Part shown: one piece after another, positions 1-8,130 of the stretch | Layout of the letters: each line of letters begins with the position of its first letter | How positions within the stretch are numbered: position 1 is the first letter of the stretch | Assembly: GCA_964457935.1 (NCBI GenBank) | Contig: CAYWFC010000020.1 | Location: 1 to 17,697, forward strand | Length of the DNA stretch: 17,697 nucleotides | Reading direction: 5' to 3' | Origin: STF1-107 sp964457935 | GTDB lineage: Bacteria > Bacillota > Clostridia > Christensenellales > UBA1242 | Notes under the pieces: generated by a model | The model's database searches: none | Seen by the model: the letters and a program-made list of their open reading frames with translations, nothing else | What the model was told of the DNA's origin: nothing | Made by a program: the position numbers and the translations under genes

Positions 1-164
1 ACATGGCAGAACTCATGATGCAAGGCACTGCCATGGGTATAGTAGATATCATCGAGGCTCTGTGCGACTATCACTGCGCCGACGAAGAAATACTCAAAAT
101 GGGTAAAAATCTGCAAACAATGCAAGAAAAATATTTTGAAGAATTAAAAAAATATTTGAAATAA
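1..164 (+). CDS. C-terminal end of an unrecognised protein (5' truncated by window edge)
   Basis: An open frame enters from the left edge (reading from base 3) and ends at TAA 162-164, giving 53 visible residues starting MAELMMQGTAMG and ending EELKKYLK. The visible part looks helical and amphipathic, with two Cys (CDYHC) and a lysine/glutamate-rich tail. A strong terminator follows 46 bp after the stop, which supports this being the true end of a + strand gene. ATG at base 3 could be internal or the start; no ribosome binding site can be seen because the sequence begins there. I do not recognise the family and assign no function. Confidence 0.6.
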   Translation, partial: MAELMMQGTAMGIVDIIEALCDYHCADEEILKMGKNLQTMQEKYFEELKKYLK

Positions 165-210
165 TTTTTAATTTTTTCAGAAAAATATTAAAAATCACGT
201 ATTTTTCAGT

Positions 211-246
211 AAAAAACGGTAATTTTTCAATAAATTATCGTTTTTT
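211..246 (+). terminator. Rho-independent terminator after the left-edge gene
   Basis: A 15-bp stem pairs 211-225 with 232-246, with one G-U pair and a 6-nt loop (TTCAAT). The 3' arm runs into a stretch of eight T (241-248), giving the U-tract on the + strand. It closes the partial gene ending at 164 and insulates pepF from read-through. Confidence 0.8.
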
Positions 247-320
247 TTATTTATTTTTATTTTATTTTATATTTTTTATATGATTATTTTCGTCGCATCT
301 CCCGCAAAAAAAATATTATA

Positions 321-361
321 TTTATATGTTATTAAATTATAATATTTATTTGTTATTAAAT
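321..361 (+). repeat. 17-bp imperfect direct repeat in the pepF upstream region
   Basis: Bases 321-337 (TTTATATGTTATTAAAT) recur at 345-361 with one mismatch (TTTATTTGTTATTAAAT), 24 bp apart start to start. The second copy contains the predicted -35 box of pepF, so the pair could be tandem regulator sites or a small duplication in AT-rich DNA. Function is inferred only. Confidence 0.45.
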
Positions 362-378
362 GTCATTTGTGGTAATAT
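350..378 (+). promoter_or_regulatory. Predicted pepF promoter (extended -10)
   Basis: TTGTTA at 350-355 (-35) is followed by a 17-bp spacer and TAATAT at 373-378 (-10). A TG at 370-371 makes an extended -10. The predicted start, about 385, leaves a leader of about 14 nt that contains the ribosome binding site AGGAGA (388-393). Confidence 0.6.
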
Positions 379-398
379 TTATCTATTAGGAGAACATT

Positions 399-2165
399 AT
401 GCAGAAAAGAAATGAAATAGACCCACAGTACCAATGGGACGTCAGTGACATCATATCTGATGACCAGCAGTGGTATGCCCAGTTTGAGGAAATGAAACGC
501 CTGTCGTCAAAGTTATTGCAATACAAAGGCAAACTCCACGACATAGATATGATATATTCATACATTTGTGACGAGAAGGATTACGAGCGCGTAGCAGGCA
601 AAGTATACCTATACCTAATGCTGTCTCAGACCACAGATATGGATAATCAAGAATATCAAAAGATGGAAGAAATGCTAGACATTTTCAGCACACAGCTCGA
701 CCAAGACACAGCATACATTACTATAGAGTTGCACGCCCTGTCAGACGACACTATTGCAGAAATATTGCGAGACGAGAGATTCGCCACATACAAAATGTTT
801 TTTGAAGACATTTCTCGTAGCAAAAAACATATTTTAGACGAAAATGGCGAAAAATTGCTCGCAAATATCGATTTTGATAGCGGATATGAGAATATTTTTG
901 ATTTATTGACAGATGTGGATATGTCGTTCGACGACATACCGGATAGCGACGGCACTTTGCATGAATTAAATCAAAGCAATTTCTCAAACTACCTGCAGAG
1001 CCCAGACCGAGTACTTAGAAAGAACGCATTTGAGAGTTTTTACCGCACTTTTGAGAAGTTTTCTAATACAATATCCGCAAACTACATCTCTTCGTGTAAA
1101 GCGTGCAATTTCTATAGAAAAGTGCGAAAATATCACTCTTTGCTCGAAAAAGAACTAGAAAATCAGCAAATTTCACCAAAAGTTTATGAAAATCTGATAA
1201 AAAACGTAAATAAACATCTCCCATTGCTACACGAATACTGGGACATAAATAAGAAAATATTGGGTTACGACGAGTACCACATATACGACACATCGTACAA
1301 TCCTATCCCTGTGCAATCTGACCACATCCCATACGCCGAGTGCGTCACTATAGCCAAGGACGTGCTGAGCATATTAGGCACAGACTATATCGACGGCGTC
1401 ACCACCGCCATCGACCACCGCTGGATAGACGTCTACCCGCATGAGAAAAAACGCTCTGGTGGCTTTCAGACAGATAATTACTACGTGCACCCATACATTA
1501 TGCTAAATTATGAGAATAAATACAATGACGTCAGCACGTTCGTGCACGAGATGGGCCACGCTATGCACTCATATTTCTCCAATCATCACCAGCCCGTCGA
1601 GAATGCCGACTATCCTATATTCTTGGCAGAAATCGCTAGCACTGTGAATGAGATCCTACTCATCGAATATATGATAGACCATGCCCAGTCAGCCACTGAG
1701 CGCAAATACTACATCCGCGAATATCTCCAAATGTACAAGTCTACCATTTTTAGACAGACTATGTTCAGCGAATTCGAACATTTCGTATTCACCCACCTAG
1801 AGCAGTGCGACCCTCTCAATAAAAGCACTCTCAATGATTACTACTACACCCTAAACAAAAAATACTACGGCGACATCGTCTCAGTGGATAGCCAGATAGC
1901 CTTCGAGTGGATGCGTATACCACACTTCTATACCCCATACTATGTCTACAAATACTCCACCGGCCTCATCAGCGCTATCAATCTCGTCGAGAATATCAAA
2001 CACTCCCCCGACGGCCTGAATAAATATATAGAGATGATATCATCAGGTGGCTCAGACTACCCTACCCGTATACTCAAAAAAGCCGGCGTAGACCTAGAGA
2101 CTGACCAGCCATATGACCTGGCATTCGCCAAAATGCACTCCCTCCTGTCCGAACTAAAATCATAA
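399..2165 (+). CDS. pepF: Oligoendopeptidase F (M3 family zinc metallopeptidase)
   Basis: A 588-aa cytoplasmic oligopeptidase predicted to cleave short peptides, feeding amino-acid recycling after peptide uptake or signal-peptide breakdown. The M3 zinc motif HEMGH lies at residues 383-387 (FVHEMGHAMHSYF). Glu411 in the following FLAEIAST helix is the expected third zinc ligand, and the C-terminal FYTPYYVYKYSTGL stretch is the substrate-binding Tyr-rich motif of PepF. Length matches the family (about 600 aa), and there is no signal peptide or membrane segment. The ATG at 399 is set by AGGAGA at 388-393 (5-nt spacing). The gene is monocistronic: terminators lie on both sides and the next gene is convergent. 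Identity is secure at family level; substrate range cannot be read from sequence. Confidence 0.95.
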   Translation: MQKRNEIDPQYQWDVSDIISDDQQWYAQFEEMKRLSSKLLQYKGKLHDIDMIYSYICDEKDYERVAGKVYLYLMLSQTTDMDNQEYQKMEEMLDIFSTQLDQDTAYITIELHALSDDTIAEILRDERFATYKMFFEDISRSKKHILDENGEKLLANIDFDSGYENIFDLLTDVDMSFDDIPDSDGTLHELNQSNFSNYLQSPDRVLRKNAFESFYRTFEKFSNTISANYISSCKACNFYRKVRKYHSLLEKELENQQISPKVYENLIKNVNKHLPLLHEYWDINKKILGYDEYHIYDTSYNPIPVQSDHIPYAECVTIAKDVLSILGTDYIDGVTTAIDHRWIDVYPHEKKRSGGFQTDNYYVHPYIMLNYENKYNDVSTFVHEMGHAMHSYFSNHHQPVENADYPIFLAEIASTVNEILLIEYMIDHAQSATERKYYIREYLQMYKSTIFRQTMFSEFEHFVFTHLEQCDPLNKSTLNDYYYTLNKKYYGDIVSVDSQIAFEWMRIPHFYTPYYVYKYSTGLISAINLVENIKHSPDGLNKYIEMISSGGSDYPTRILKKAGVDLETDQPYDLAFAKMHSLLSELKS

Positions 2166-2320
2166 TATATTGATAAAATTGCCAATATCGCATCATTATA
2201 TCCAGCATAAATTAGCAATATGCCAATACCACATCCATTAAACATTTATATTAATTGGTAATATAATAAACATATCAATAAATATCCAGTACATTCACTA
2301 AAATAATAATCTCACTACCC

Positions 2321-2343
2321 TAACTATTCTAACTATTCTAACT
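2321..2343. repeat. 9-bp tandem repeat TAACTATTC x2.5
   Basis: TAACTATTC at 2321-2329 and 2330-2338 is followed by a partial TAACT copy (2339-2343), just before the bidirectional terminator. The rest of the interval from the pepF stop to here is AT-rich filler. Its only other structure is a weak all-A/T hairpin (2246-2253 with 2259-2266). Confidence 0.7.
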
Positions 2344-2349
2344 CCCCCA

Positions 2350-2385
2350 CAAAAAATAACTGCCACTCCTAGCAGTTATTTTTTG
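2350..2385. terminator. Bidirectional terminator between pepF and the secreted-protein gene
   Basis: A perfect 14-bp inverted repeat pairs 2350-2363 (CAAAAAATAACTGC) with 2372-2385, with an 8-nt loop. Both arms end in a run of six A or T, so each strand presents a hairpin with a U-run. It suits the convergent arrangement of pepF (+) and the 537-aa secreted-protein gene (-). Confidence 0.85.
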
Positions 2386-2426
2386 TTATCAAAATCTACA
2401 AGTTTTATCTATACAGTTAATTGCAT

Positions 2427-2498
2427 ATTGTTATTCTATTGGGTATTATCATTCTACTGTGTATTATTATACTATTGTGTATTGTTATTCGATAATGT
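2427..2498. repeat. Four imperfect 18-bp tandem repeats
   Basis: Four 18-bp units lie head to tail: 2427-2444 (ATTGTTATTCTATTGGGT), 2445-2462 (ATTATCATTCTACTGTGT), 2463-2480 (ATTATTATACTATTGTGT) and 2481-2498 (ATTGTTATTCGATAATGT). They end 24 bp from the stop codon of the - strand secreted-protein gene, inside its predicted 3' untranslated region. The unit is a multiple of three, but no in-frame link to the gene is visible because its TAA at 2524-2522 intervenes. This array and the terminator are the main contents of the 356-bp gap after pepF. Confidence 0.75.
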
Positions 2499-2521
2499 AA
2501 TAGAATATCACCTTGCTAACA

Positions 2522-4135
2522 TTATATGCTAACTCTAATAGCCGGCACTGCTCCACCGTAAGCACGGTCGACACTACCAAAATCATCACTGACAACACCG
2601 AGTCCCGCGGCGTAAGAACCTAAGGTAAAATCTTCCTCTGGTGTACGAAGTCGAACACCACCTGAACCTATATAAGGTGAATAAGCATTCCATTCATTAG
2701 AGCCCTCGGATACATCAAACCAATAAGTTATAAAGCCAGCTGTGACAGTTAGAGCACCTGTAGCTTTGGCATAGTCTGTAGTAGCCCAATATCTAGTGGC
2801 ATCCTGTACTGTGTAATTTGCATTGAAACCATAGGCAGTGTTCGTTACATCAGCCATGCTAAGAGCATAGACTTTGTCTAATGTATTCTTACACAGAAAT
2901 TTGTTATCGGCATCTACTCCTAAGTCACTTGGATACTGATTGGCACTATTGTCTACTGTGGTGGTGAGTATTAGAGTTCGTTCACTAGCTGTGAAGGCAT
3001 TATTATAGAAAGCATTATTTAGCCAGCGACGAAGATCGCTATATTCATAGTTATTAGCATATATATTATTACCTTTACCATCTGTTAGAATATTGCCATT
3101 ACCATCTGTAGCATAGTTTCCTGAGAGATTTGGCTGGTATGCCGAATTTGACAATATGCTATCACATACTAAGGTGTATTCGCCATTTGACGTAGATAGT
3201 ATTCTCCATTTGATAGGCTCTACTTTGAAGTAATAATATTCAGCTACTATCATCTTAGTACCACTGGCAGTGGTAGTTTGCTTCAATGTCTCTTGCCAAT
3301 CAACTGCTGTACAGTTTGAACTCAACTGTCCCGCGTAACTACAAATAATCTGTTTAGCATATCTCTCGCCGTCTGAGCCTAGATAATAGCCATTGGCATC
3401 GACATTACTCTCGTCTATAGTCACATCATCTACCTTGAGAGTCTGTGGGTAAGAACCGAAGTACATGTATTGTTTACCATCTTCTTCAGTGATTTTTATC
3501 AACTGGCGCAAATCTTGGAGATATGCATCTTTGAATTCTGTCATCGTAGCAGTCATATTGGCGGATTGTAGTGCTACTACTGTTACTGACAGGGATACTG
3601 TTTTGTTAAATTGAGCACTATCTGGTAGTTGAGTGAGTGTACTAGGGACAGTGAATTTATCTTTGTCTAGGATGACTATATCATTGGTATGGTCTACCTT
3701 TGTGAGTGCGGTAGATGTGCCGTAGTAGAACACTGCTCTATCTGTCACTGATTCGTCTTTGACAAAGTTAGTACCATCACCTATATTCTCCGCTGTGAGT
3801 AGAGAGTTTAGGGTATCTGCATACTCGGAGATACTATCGTCTACTGAGAAGGATAACTCTACTCTGAAGTAGAATGGCTGGGAGTCTGCAGTTTTATTGG
3901 CTATGACATCATAGTCTAATATACTATCTCCTGGGAGTAGATTTGTTTTATCAAAAGTCTTATTAGTTAGAGCACTACCATTACTGGTGACATCTATCTC
4001 TATCTTGCCAAACTGGACAGACCCACTACCTGACTTAGTGTCTGTGAACCAAGCATAGGCTGAGCCTATGCCTAGTGTGATCACTAGGACCAGTAGTAGG
4101 GCTATGCTCATACTGAAGTGTTTTATTCTTTTCAT
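2522..4135 (-). CDS. Secreted TasA/camelysin-like protein with C-terminal DUF6273-like domain
   Basis: A 537-aa predicted extracellular protein. Residues 1-28 form a signal peptide (MKRIKHF, hydrophobic core, cleavage probably after SAYA), followed by WFTDTKSGSGSVQFGKIEIDV and LLPGDS near 67-71. This is the N-terminal signature of TasA/camelysin-type proteins, normally processed by the SipW signal peptidase. Residues about 30-200 would be the beta-rich camelysin-like domain. Residues about 224-537 resemble DUF6273: FGSYPQ (226-231), IKWRILS (308-314), ANNYEYSDLRRWLNNAFYN (360-378), LDKVYALS (419-426) and a final AVPAIRVSI. A TDGxGN motif is duplicated near 343-356. No LPXTG motif or C-terminal anchor is seen. 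No sipW is in the window. AGAGGCGG (4148-4141) sets the start. The gene sits between core genes with its own terminator and a homopolymer-containing promoter. Domain assignments are by motif memory; the function is unknown. Confidence 0.8.
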   Translation of the reverse strand: MKRIKHFSMSIALLLVLVITLGIGSAYAWFTDTKSGSGSVQFGKIEIDVTSNGSALTNKTFDKTNLLPGDSILDYDVIANKTADSQPFYFRVELSFSVDDSISEYADTLNSLLTAENIGDGTNFVKDESVTDRAVFYYGTSTALTKVDHTNDIVILDKDKFTVPSTLTQLPDSAQFNKTVSLSVTVVALQSANMTATMTEFKDAYLQDLRQLIKITEEDGKQYMYFGSYPQTLKVDDVTIDESNVDANGYYLGSDGERYAKQIICSYAGQLSSNCTAVDWQETLKQTTTASGTKMIVAEYYYFKVEPIKWRILSTSNGEYTLVCDSILSNSAYQPNLSGNYATDGNGNILTDGKGNNIYANNYEYSDLRRWLNNAFYNNAFTASERTLILTTTVDNSANQYPSDLGVDADNKFLCKNTLDKVYALSMADVTNTAYGFNANYTVQDATRYWATTDYAKATGALTVTAGFITYWFDVSEGSNEWNAYSPYIGSGGVRLRTPEEDFTLGSYAAGLGVVSDDFGSVDRAYGGAVPAIRVSI

Positions 4136-4164
4136 ACTTACCGCCTCTTTTTAGATTTTATATG

Positions 4165-4196
4165 AGTATATCATAGCATTACCCCCCCCCCGTCAA
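4165..4196 (-). promoter_or_regulatory. Promoter with poly(G)10 spacer upstream of the secreted-protein gene
   Basis: On the - strand, TTGACG at 4196-4191 (-35) runs directly into a G tract; the complete run is ten G (4191-4182). TATGAT at 4175-4170 with TG at 4178-4177 forms an extended -10, giving a 15-bp spacer, 2 bp short of the 17-bp optimum. TATACT at 4170-4165 is an alternative -10 with a 20-bp spacer. From TATGAT, transcription would start near 4163, leaving a 28-nt leader with the ribosome binding site. Slippage of the G tract would change the spacing and probably promoter strength. Confidence 0.7.
4182..4191 (-). repeat. Homopolymeric tract G10 (C10 on + strand)
   Basis: Ten consecutive C on the + strand, in an otherwise AT-rich intergenic region, lie exactly between the predicted -35 and -10 boxes of the secreted-protein gene. 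Long G/C homopolymers are prone to slipped-strand mispairing. Confidence 0.95.
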
Positions 4197-4263
4197 GCAA
4201 TTTTGACAAGATTTAACAATTTTTTGTGCAAAATAAGTGATTTTGATTATTTTTACATATTTT

Positions 4264-4275
4264 GGGGGGTGGGGG
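4264..4275 (+). repeat. G-rich tract GGGGGGTGGGGG upstream of the secreted-protein promoter
   Basis: Six G, one T, then five G on the + strand, 72 bp from the C10 tract and able to pair with it. Apart from these two tracts and the rpoC terminators, the 381-bp gap 4136-4516 is T-rich on the + strand (A-rich upstream of the - strand promoter, which could act like an UP element). I see no gene in it. Confidence 0.7.
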
Positions 4276-4440
4276 TGAATTGGTATATTACAATAGTTTG
4301 TGCATATTTTTTACTTTTTCTACATAATGATATATATTTTTTGTTTTTTCATATGTAGGTAGTTTTGTTTTTTTACAGGTGGGTACTTTTTTTGAGTGAT
4401 TTTGTGATTATTTTCATTATTATCGAGAAAAAATCTAAAA

Positions 4441-4466
4441 AAAATTGCGTTTTTTAACGCAATTTT
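4441..4466 (-). terminator. Second rpoC terminator
   Basis: An 11-bp stem pairs AAAATTGCGTT (4441-4451) with AACGCAATTTT (4456-4466), with a TTTT loop. On the - strand the hairpin is followed by a T-rich run. It lies directly beyond the first rpoC terminator as a backup. Confidence 0.75.
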
Positions 4467-4481
4467 CTAGAAATTACACAA

Positions 4482-4507
4482 AAAAATCCTACAAAAGTAG
4501 GATTTTT
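4482..4507 (-). terminator. First rpoC terminator
   Basis: A perfect 11-bp stem pairs AAAAATCCTAC (4482-4492) with GTAGGATTTTT (4497-4507), with a 4-nt loop. On the - strand it ends in seven T before G. It begins 10 bp past the rpoC stop codon. Confidence 0.85.
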
Positions 4508-4516
4508 CGTTATTAA

Positions 4517-7500
4517 TTATTCTTCATCTTCGTCAATGTCACTGAATGCGATATTGATATTATCGACATCAGTCACGTAGGTAGTAGTATCTTTGACTTG
4601 CTTTGGTATGATGTGCTTATATGCTTTTGCACCTGTACCAGCAGGGATGAGTTTACCTATGATGACATTTTCTTTCAAGCCGGTGAGTTTATCTTCCTTA
4701 CCCTTCATAGCGGCCTCAGTCAGCACGCTCGAAGTCTCCTGGAATGATGCTGCGGACAAGAAACTCTCTGTAGTCAATGATGCCTTTGTGATACCTTGCA
4801 ATTCACGTTTAGCGGTAGCAGGTACGCCACCTTCGCGAAGGACACGTTTGTTCTCTTCTTCGTAAACATTGATATCCACGCTATCGCCTGGGAGCAGATT
4901 AGTATCACCACTATTCTCTATCTTGACCTTACGCAACATCTGTCTAATGATGATCTCTAGGTGTTTAGCATTGATATCTACTGACTGAGATTTGTACACT
5001 TGGAGTACTTCGTTTAGTAGATATTCTTGCACTTTCTTCACGCCCTGCGTTCTCAAGATATCTTTAGGGTTGATACTACCTTCTGTCAATACGCTACCTG
5101 GCTCTACTGTGTCGCCAGTCTTGACTTTCAGAGTCACGCCATAAGGCAATATATATGACTCTTCGGCGGTAGAATTTTTGATGATGACTTCAAAGCGTTT
5201 GTCGATAGGGTTGACTGTCACTTTACCAGCAATCTCGCTGACGTAGGCAGCACCTTTTGGATTTCTCGCTTCGAAGATTTCTTCCACTCTAGGCAGACCT
5301 GATGTGATGTCGACTGCGGTCGAGATACCACCGGTATGAATAGTTCTCATAGTCAGCTGTGTACCCGGCTCACCGATAGACTGAGCAGCGATGATACCTA
5401 CTGCCTCACCTACATCGACAGTCTTGTTAGATGACATATTTCTGCCATAGCACTTAGCGCACACGCCGTTCTTAGCACGACAAGTGAGCACTGTCCTAAT
5501 ATTCACTTTCTGTATGCCAGCATTGACGATAGCATCAGCGATCTCGTGAGTGATGTATGTGTCTGCTGGGCAAAGTACTTCTTTCGTCTTAGGGTCGAGC
5601 ACTGCTTCGACGCTATAACGACCTACTATTCTGTCTTTTAGAGTACATACTAGGGTATTGTCCTTCACTATCTCAGCGACTTCCATACCCTTCACCGTCT
5701 CGCCCAAATCAGCGAAACAGTCATGAGTAGTCACTATAGTATCCTGCGCGATATCTGCTAGCCTTCTGGTCAAGTAACCGGAGTCTGCAGTCTTCAACGC
5801 TGTATCGATCAGACCTTTTCTACCACCACGACTACTATTGAAGTACTCTAGTGGAGTCAAGCCACGTCTAAATGATGATTTAACTGGCACGTCAGATTTT
5901 TTACCAGATGCGGAGTCAATGATACCCTGCATACCAGACAACTGTTTGATCTGGTCATCGTTACCACGCGCCTTTGAGGTCACGATGGTGTACAAAGGAT
6001 TGTCTTGTGCGATGCACTTTTTCAATGATTGTTTTACTTTCTCAGTCGCTTCATTCCAAATATTAGCATTCTTAGTCACCTTGGCGTCATAAGTCAAGAA
6101 TCCACGTTTGTAAAGTTTCTCATTTTCCAGTACTTTCGCGTCTGCTTCCGCCAAAATGGCTTCCTTCTCTGGAGTCTCTGTCATATCAAATATGGACAAC
6201 GACAGACCTGCCAATGTGGAATACTTAAATCCGTTCATTTTCAGATTGTCTAGCATGGTAATAGTAGGATTAGTACCATATTTTCTGAATGTAACGTCTA
6301 TCAGTTTACCATAATCGCCTTTGACGATAGGTTTGTCAAATTCGTATTTGAAAATATTCTCTTTCTTGGTCCTATCCACATAGCCCAGATCCTGCGGAAC
6401 GAGTCTATTGAATAATATCCTACCCAGAGTAGTCTCTGTCCTGCCAGTGTATTCTTTGCCCTCAAACATAGCCTTTCTACGCACGAAAATCTTAGCGTGC
6501 ATATCTAGTTCGCCGTTCTCATGGGCCATGATAGCCTCGTCTTCACTAGCAAATATCGAGCCTTCACCGAGAGCGTGTTCTTTGACTACGGTCAAAGTGT
6601 AGTTACCCCAAATCATATCTAGCGAAGGGACTAGCGCTGGCATACCATCACTTGGCTTCAAGATATTGTTCGAAGCGAGCAATAGATTTCTGGCTTCTGT
6701 CCTAGCCTCGATAGATAGAGGCACGTGTATACTCATCTGGTCACCGTCGAAGTCGGCGTTGAAGCCAGAACATACCAATGGCGCTAGACGGATAGCCTTG
6801 CCTTCCACTAGGATAGGCTCGAATGCCTGCACTGACAGTTTGTGCAATGTAGGCGCACGATTTAGGAATACTGGGTGGTCTTTTACCACTTCTGCCAAAA
6901 TATCCCATACGATAGGCTTCTCACTTTCTATCATTTTGGTGGCTTTCTTGATATTATTGGTCTCATTTAGCTCGAGCAATCTCTTGATGATGAATGGGCG
7001 GAATAATTCCAATGCCATTATTTTTGGCACACCACATTGATATACTTTTAGTTCAGGACCTACTACGATAACTGTACGACCAGAATAGTCTACACGTTTA
7101 CCGAGCAGGTTTTGTCTAAATCTACCATGTTTACCGCGAAGCATAGCAGTCAATGACTTTAGGTCTCTCTGACGAGAACCTTGCACTGCTCTACCACGTT
7201 TACCGTTGTCAAACAAAGCATCTACTGCCTCTTGGAGCATTCTCTTTTCATTTCTGACTATGATCTCTGGCGCGCCCAATTCCATCAGTTTCTTCAGACG
7301 ATTATTTCTATTGATGACGCGTCTGTATAGGTCATTTAGGTCAGATGTAGCGAATTTGCCACCGTCTATCTGTATCATAGGACGGATATCTGGTGGTATG
7401 ACTGGGATGACGTCTAGTATCATCCAGCTAGGCTGATTGCCACTCTTGATGAATGCTTCTACTGCTTCTAGTTTTTTAGTTGCTTTTAGTTTCTTTTGAC

Positions 7501-8101
7501 CTTTTGAGCTAGCGATCAATGCTTGTAAATCTTTTTGCTCTTTCTCTAGGTCGATATCTTTTAGCAATTCTTTGATGGCTTCGGCGCCCATGCCCACGCG
7601 GAATGTGCCATTGCCATATTTCTCCAAAGCGTCTCTGTACTCTTTGTCAGAGATGACTTGCTTGTACTCAAACTCAGTATTTTTTGGGTCAAGCACGATA
7701 TAATTGACATAGTACAATACTTGCTCTAACAATTTTGGTGACATATCGAGTATGATACCTATTCTCGAAGGGACACCTTTGAAGAACCAAATATGAGAAA
7801 CTGGGCAAGCCAATTCTATATGGCCCATTCTCTCACGACGCACTTTTGACTTAGTGACTTCTACGCCACATTTGTCGCAAATCACGCCTTTGTATCGAAT
7901 TCTCTTGTATTTACCGCAGTGACATTCCCAGTCTTTTTTTGGTCCAAATATACGCTCACAGAAGAGACCATTTGGCTCTGGCTTCTGTGTACGATAATTG
8001 ATAGTTTCTGGCTTAGTCACTTCGCCATGCGACCATTCTCTGATCTTCTCAGGCGATGCGATGCTTACTCGAATCGTGTCAAAGTTATTTAATTCGAACA
8101 T
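4517..8101 (-). CDS. rpoC: DNA-directed RNA polymerase subunit beta'
   Basis: A 1194-aa beta' subunit forming the RNA polymerase active centre with RpoB. The catalytic magnesium motif NADFDGDQM is at residues 448-456 (Asp450, Asp452, Asp454). The N-terminal zinc ribbon uses Cys60, Cys62, Cys75 and Cys78. The second zinc site uses Cys795, Cys874, Cys881 and Cys884 (CRAKNGVCAKC). The trigger-loop/bridge region is intact (SRGGRKGLIDTALKTADSGY). Length is like Bacillus RpoC (about 1200) and lacks the large proteobacterial C-terminal insertion. The protein ends in an acidic tail (DIDEDEE). The start at 8101 follows a purine-rich site GAGGGAG (8120-8114) at slightly long spacing, 29 nt after the rpoB stop, so the pair is co-transcribed. 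Two tandem terminators follow. Confidence 0.98.
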   Translation of the reverse strand: MFELNNFDTIRVSIASPEKIREWSHGEVTKPETINYRTQKPEPNGLFCERIFGPKKDWECHCGKYKRIRYKGVICDKCGVEVTKSKVRRERMGHIELACPVSHIWFFKGVPSRIGIILDMSPKLLEQVLYYVNYIVLDPKNTEFEYKQVISDKEYRDALEKYGNGTFRVGMGAEAIKELLKDIDLEKEQKDLQALIASSKGQKKLKATKKLEAVEAFIKSGNQPSWMILDVIPVIPPDIRPMIQIDGGKFATSDLNDLYRRVINRNNRLKKLMELGAPEIIVRNEKRMLQEAVDALFDNGKRGRAVQGSRQRDLKSLTAMLRGKHGRFRQNLLGKRVDYSGRTVIVVGPELKVYQCGVPKIMALELFRPFIIKRLLELNETNNIKKATKMIESEKPIVWDILAEVVKDHPVFLNRAPTLHKLSVQAFEPILVEGKAIRLAPLVCSGFNADFDGDQMSIHVPLSIEARTEARNLLLASNNILKPSDGMPALVPSLDMIWGNYTLTVVKEHALGEGSIFASEDEAIMAHENGELDMHAKIFVRRKAMFEGKEYTGRTETTLGRILFNRLVPQDLGYVDRTKKENIFKYEFDKPIVKGDYGKLIDVTFRKYGTNPTITMLDNLKMNGFKYSTLAGLSLSIFDMTETPEKEAILAEADAKVLENEKLYKRGFLTYDAKVTKNANIWNEATEKVKQSLKKCIAQDNPLYTIVTSKARGNDDQIKQLSGMQGIIDSASGKKSDVPVKSSFRRGLTPLEYFNSSRGGRKGLIDTALKTADSGYLTRRLADIAQDTIVTTHDCFADLGETVKGMEVAEIVKDNTLVCTLKDRIVGRYSVEAVLDPKTKEVLCPADTYITHEIADAIVNAGIQKVNIRTVLTCRAKNGVCAKCYGRNMSSNKTVDVGEAVGIIAAQSIGEPGTQLTMRTIHTGGISTAVDITSGLPRVEEIFEARNPKGAAYVSEIAGKVTVNPIDKRFEVIIKNSTAEESYILPYGVTLKVKTGDTVEPGSVLTEGSINPKDILRTQGVKKVQEYLLNEVLQVYKSQSVDINAKHLEIIIRQMLRKVKIENSGDTNLLPGDSVDINVYEEENKRVLREGGVPATAKRELQGITKASLTTESFLSAASFQETSSVLTEAAMKGKEDKLTGLKENVIIGKLIPAGTGAKAYKHIIPKQVKDTTTYVTDVDNINIAFSDIDEDEE

Positions 8102-8130
8102 ATTATTTATTTACTCCCTCGTATAGATTT

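Noticed and set aside
2427..2498. CRISPR array interpretation of the 18-bp repeats
   Set aside because: The units are contiguous with no spacers, too short and A/T-rich, and no cas genes are present.
4264..4275. G-quadruplex
   Set aside because: Only two G-runs occur together; the other G-run is on the opposite strand, so a four-run intramolecular structure is not supported.
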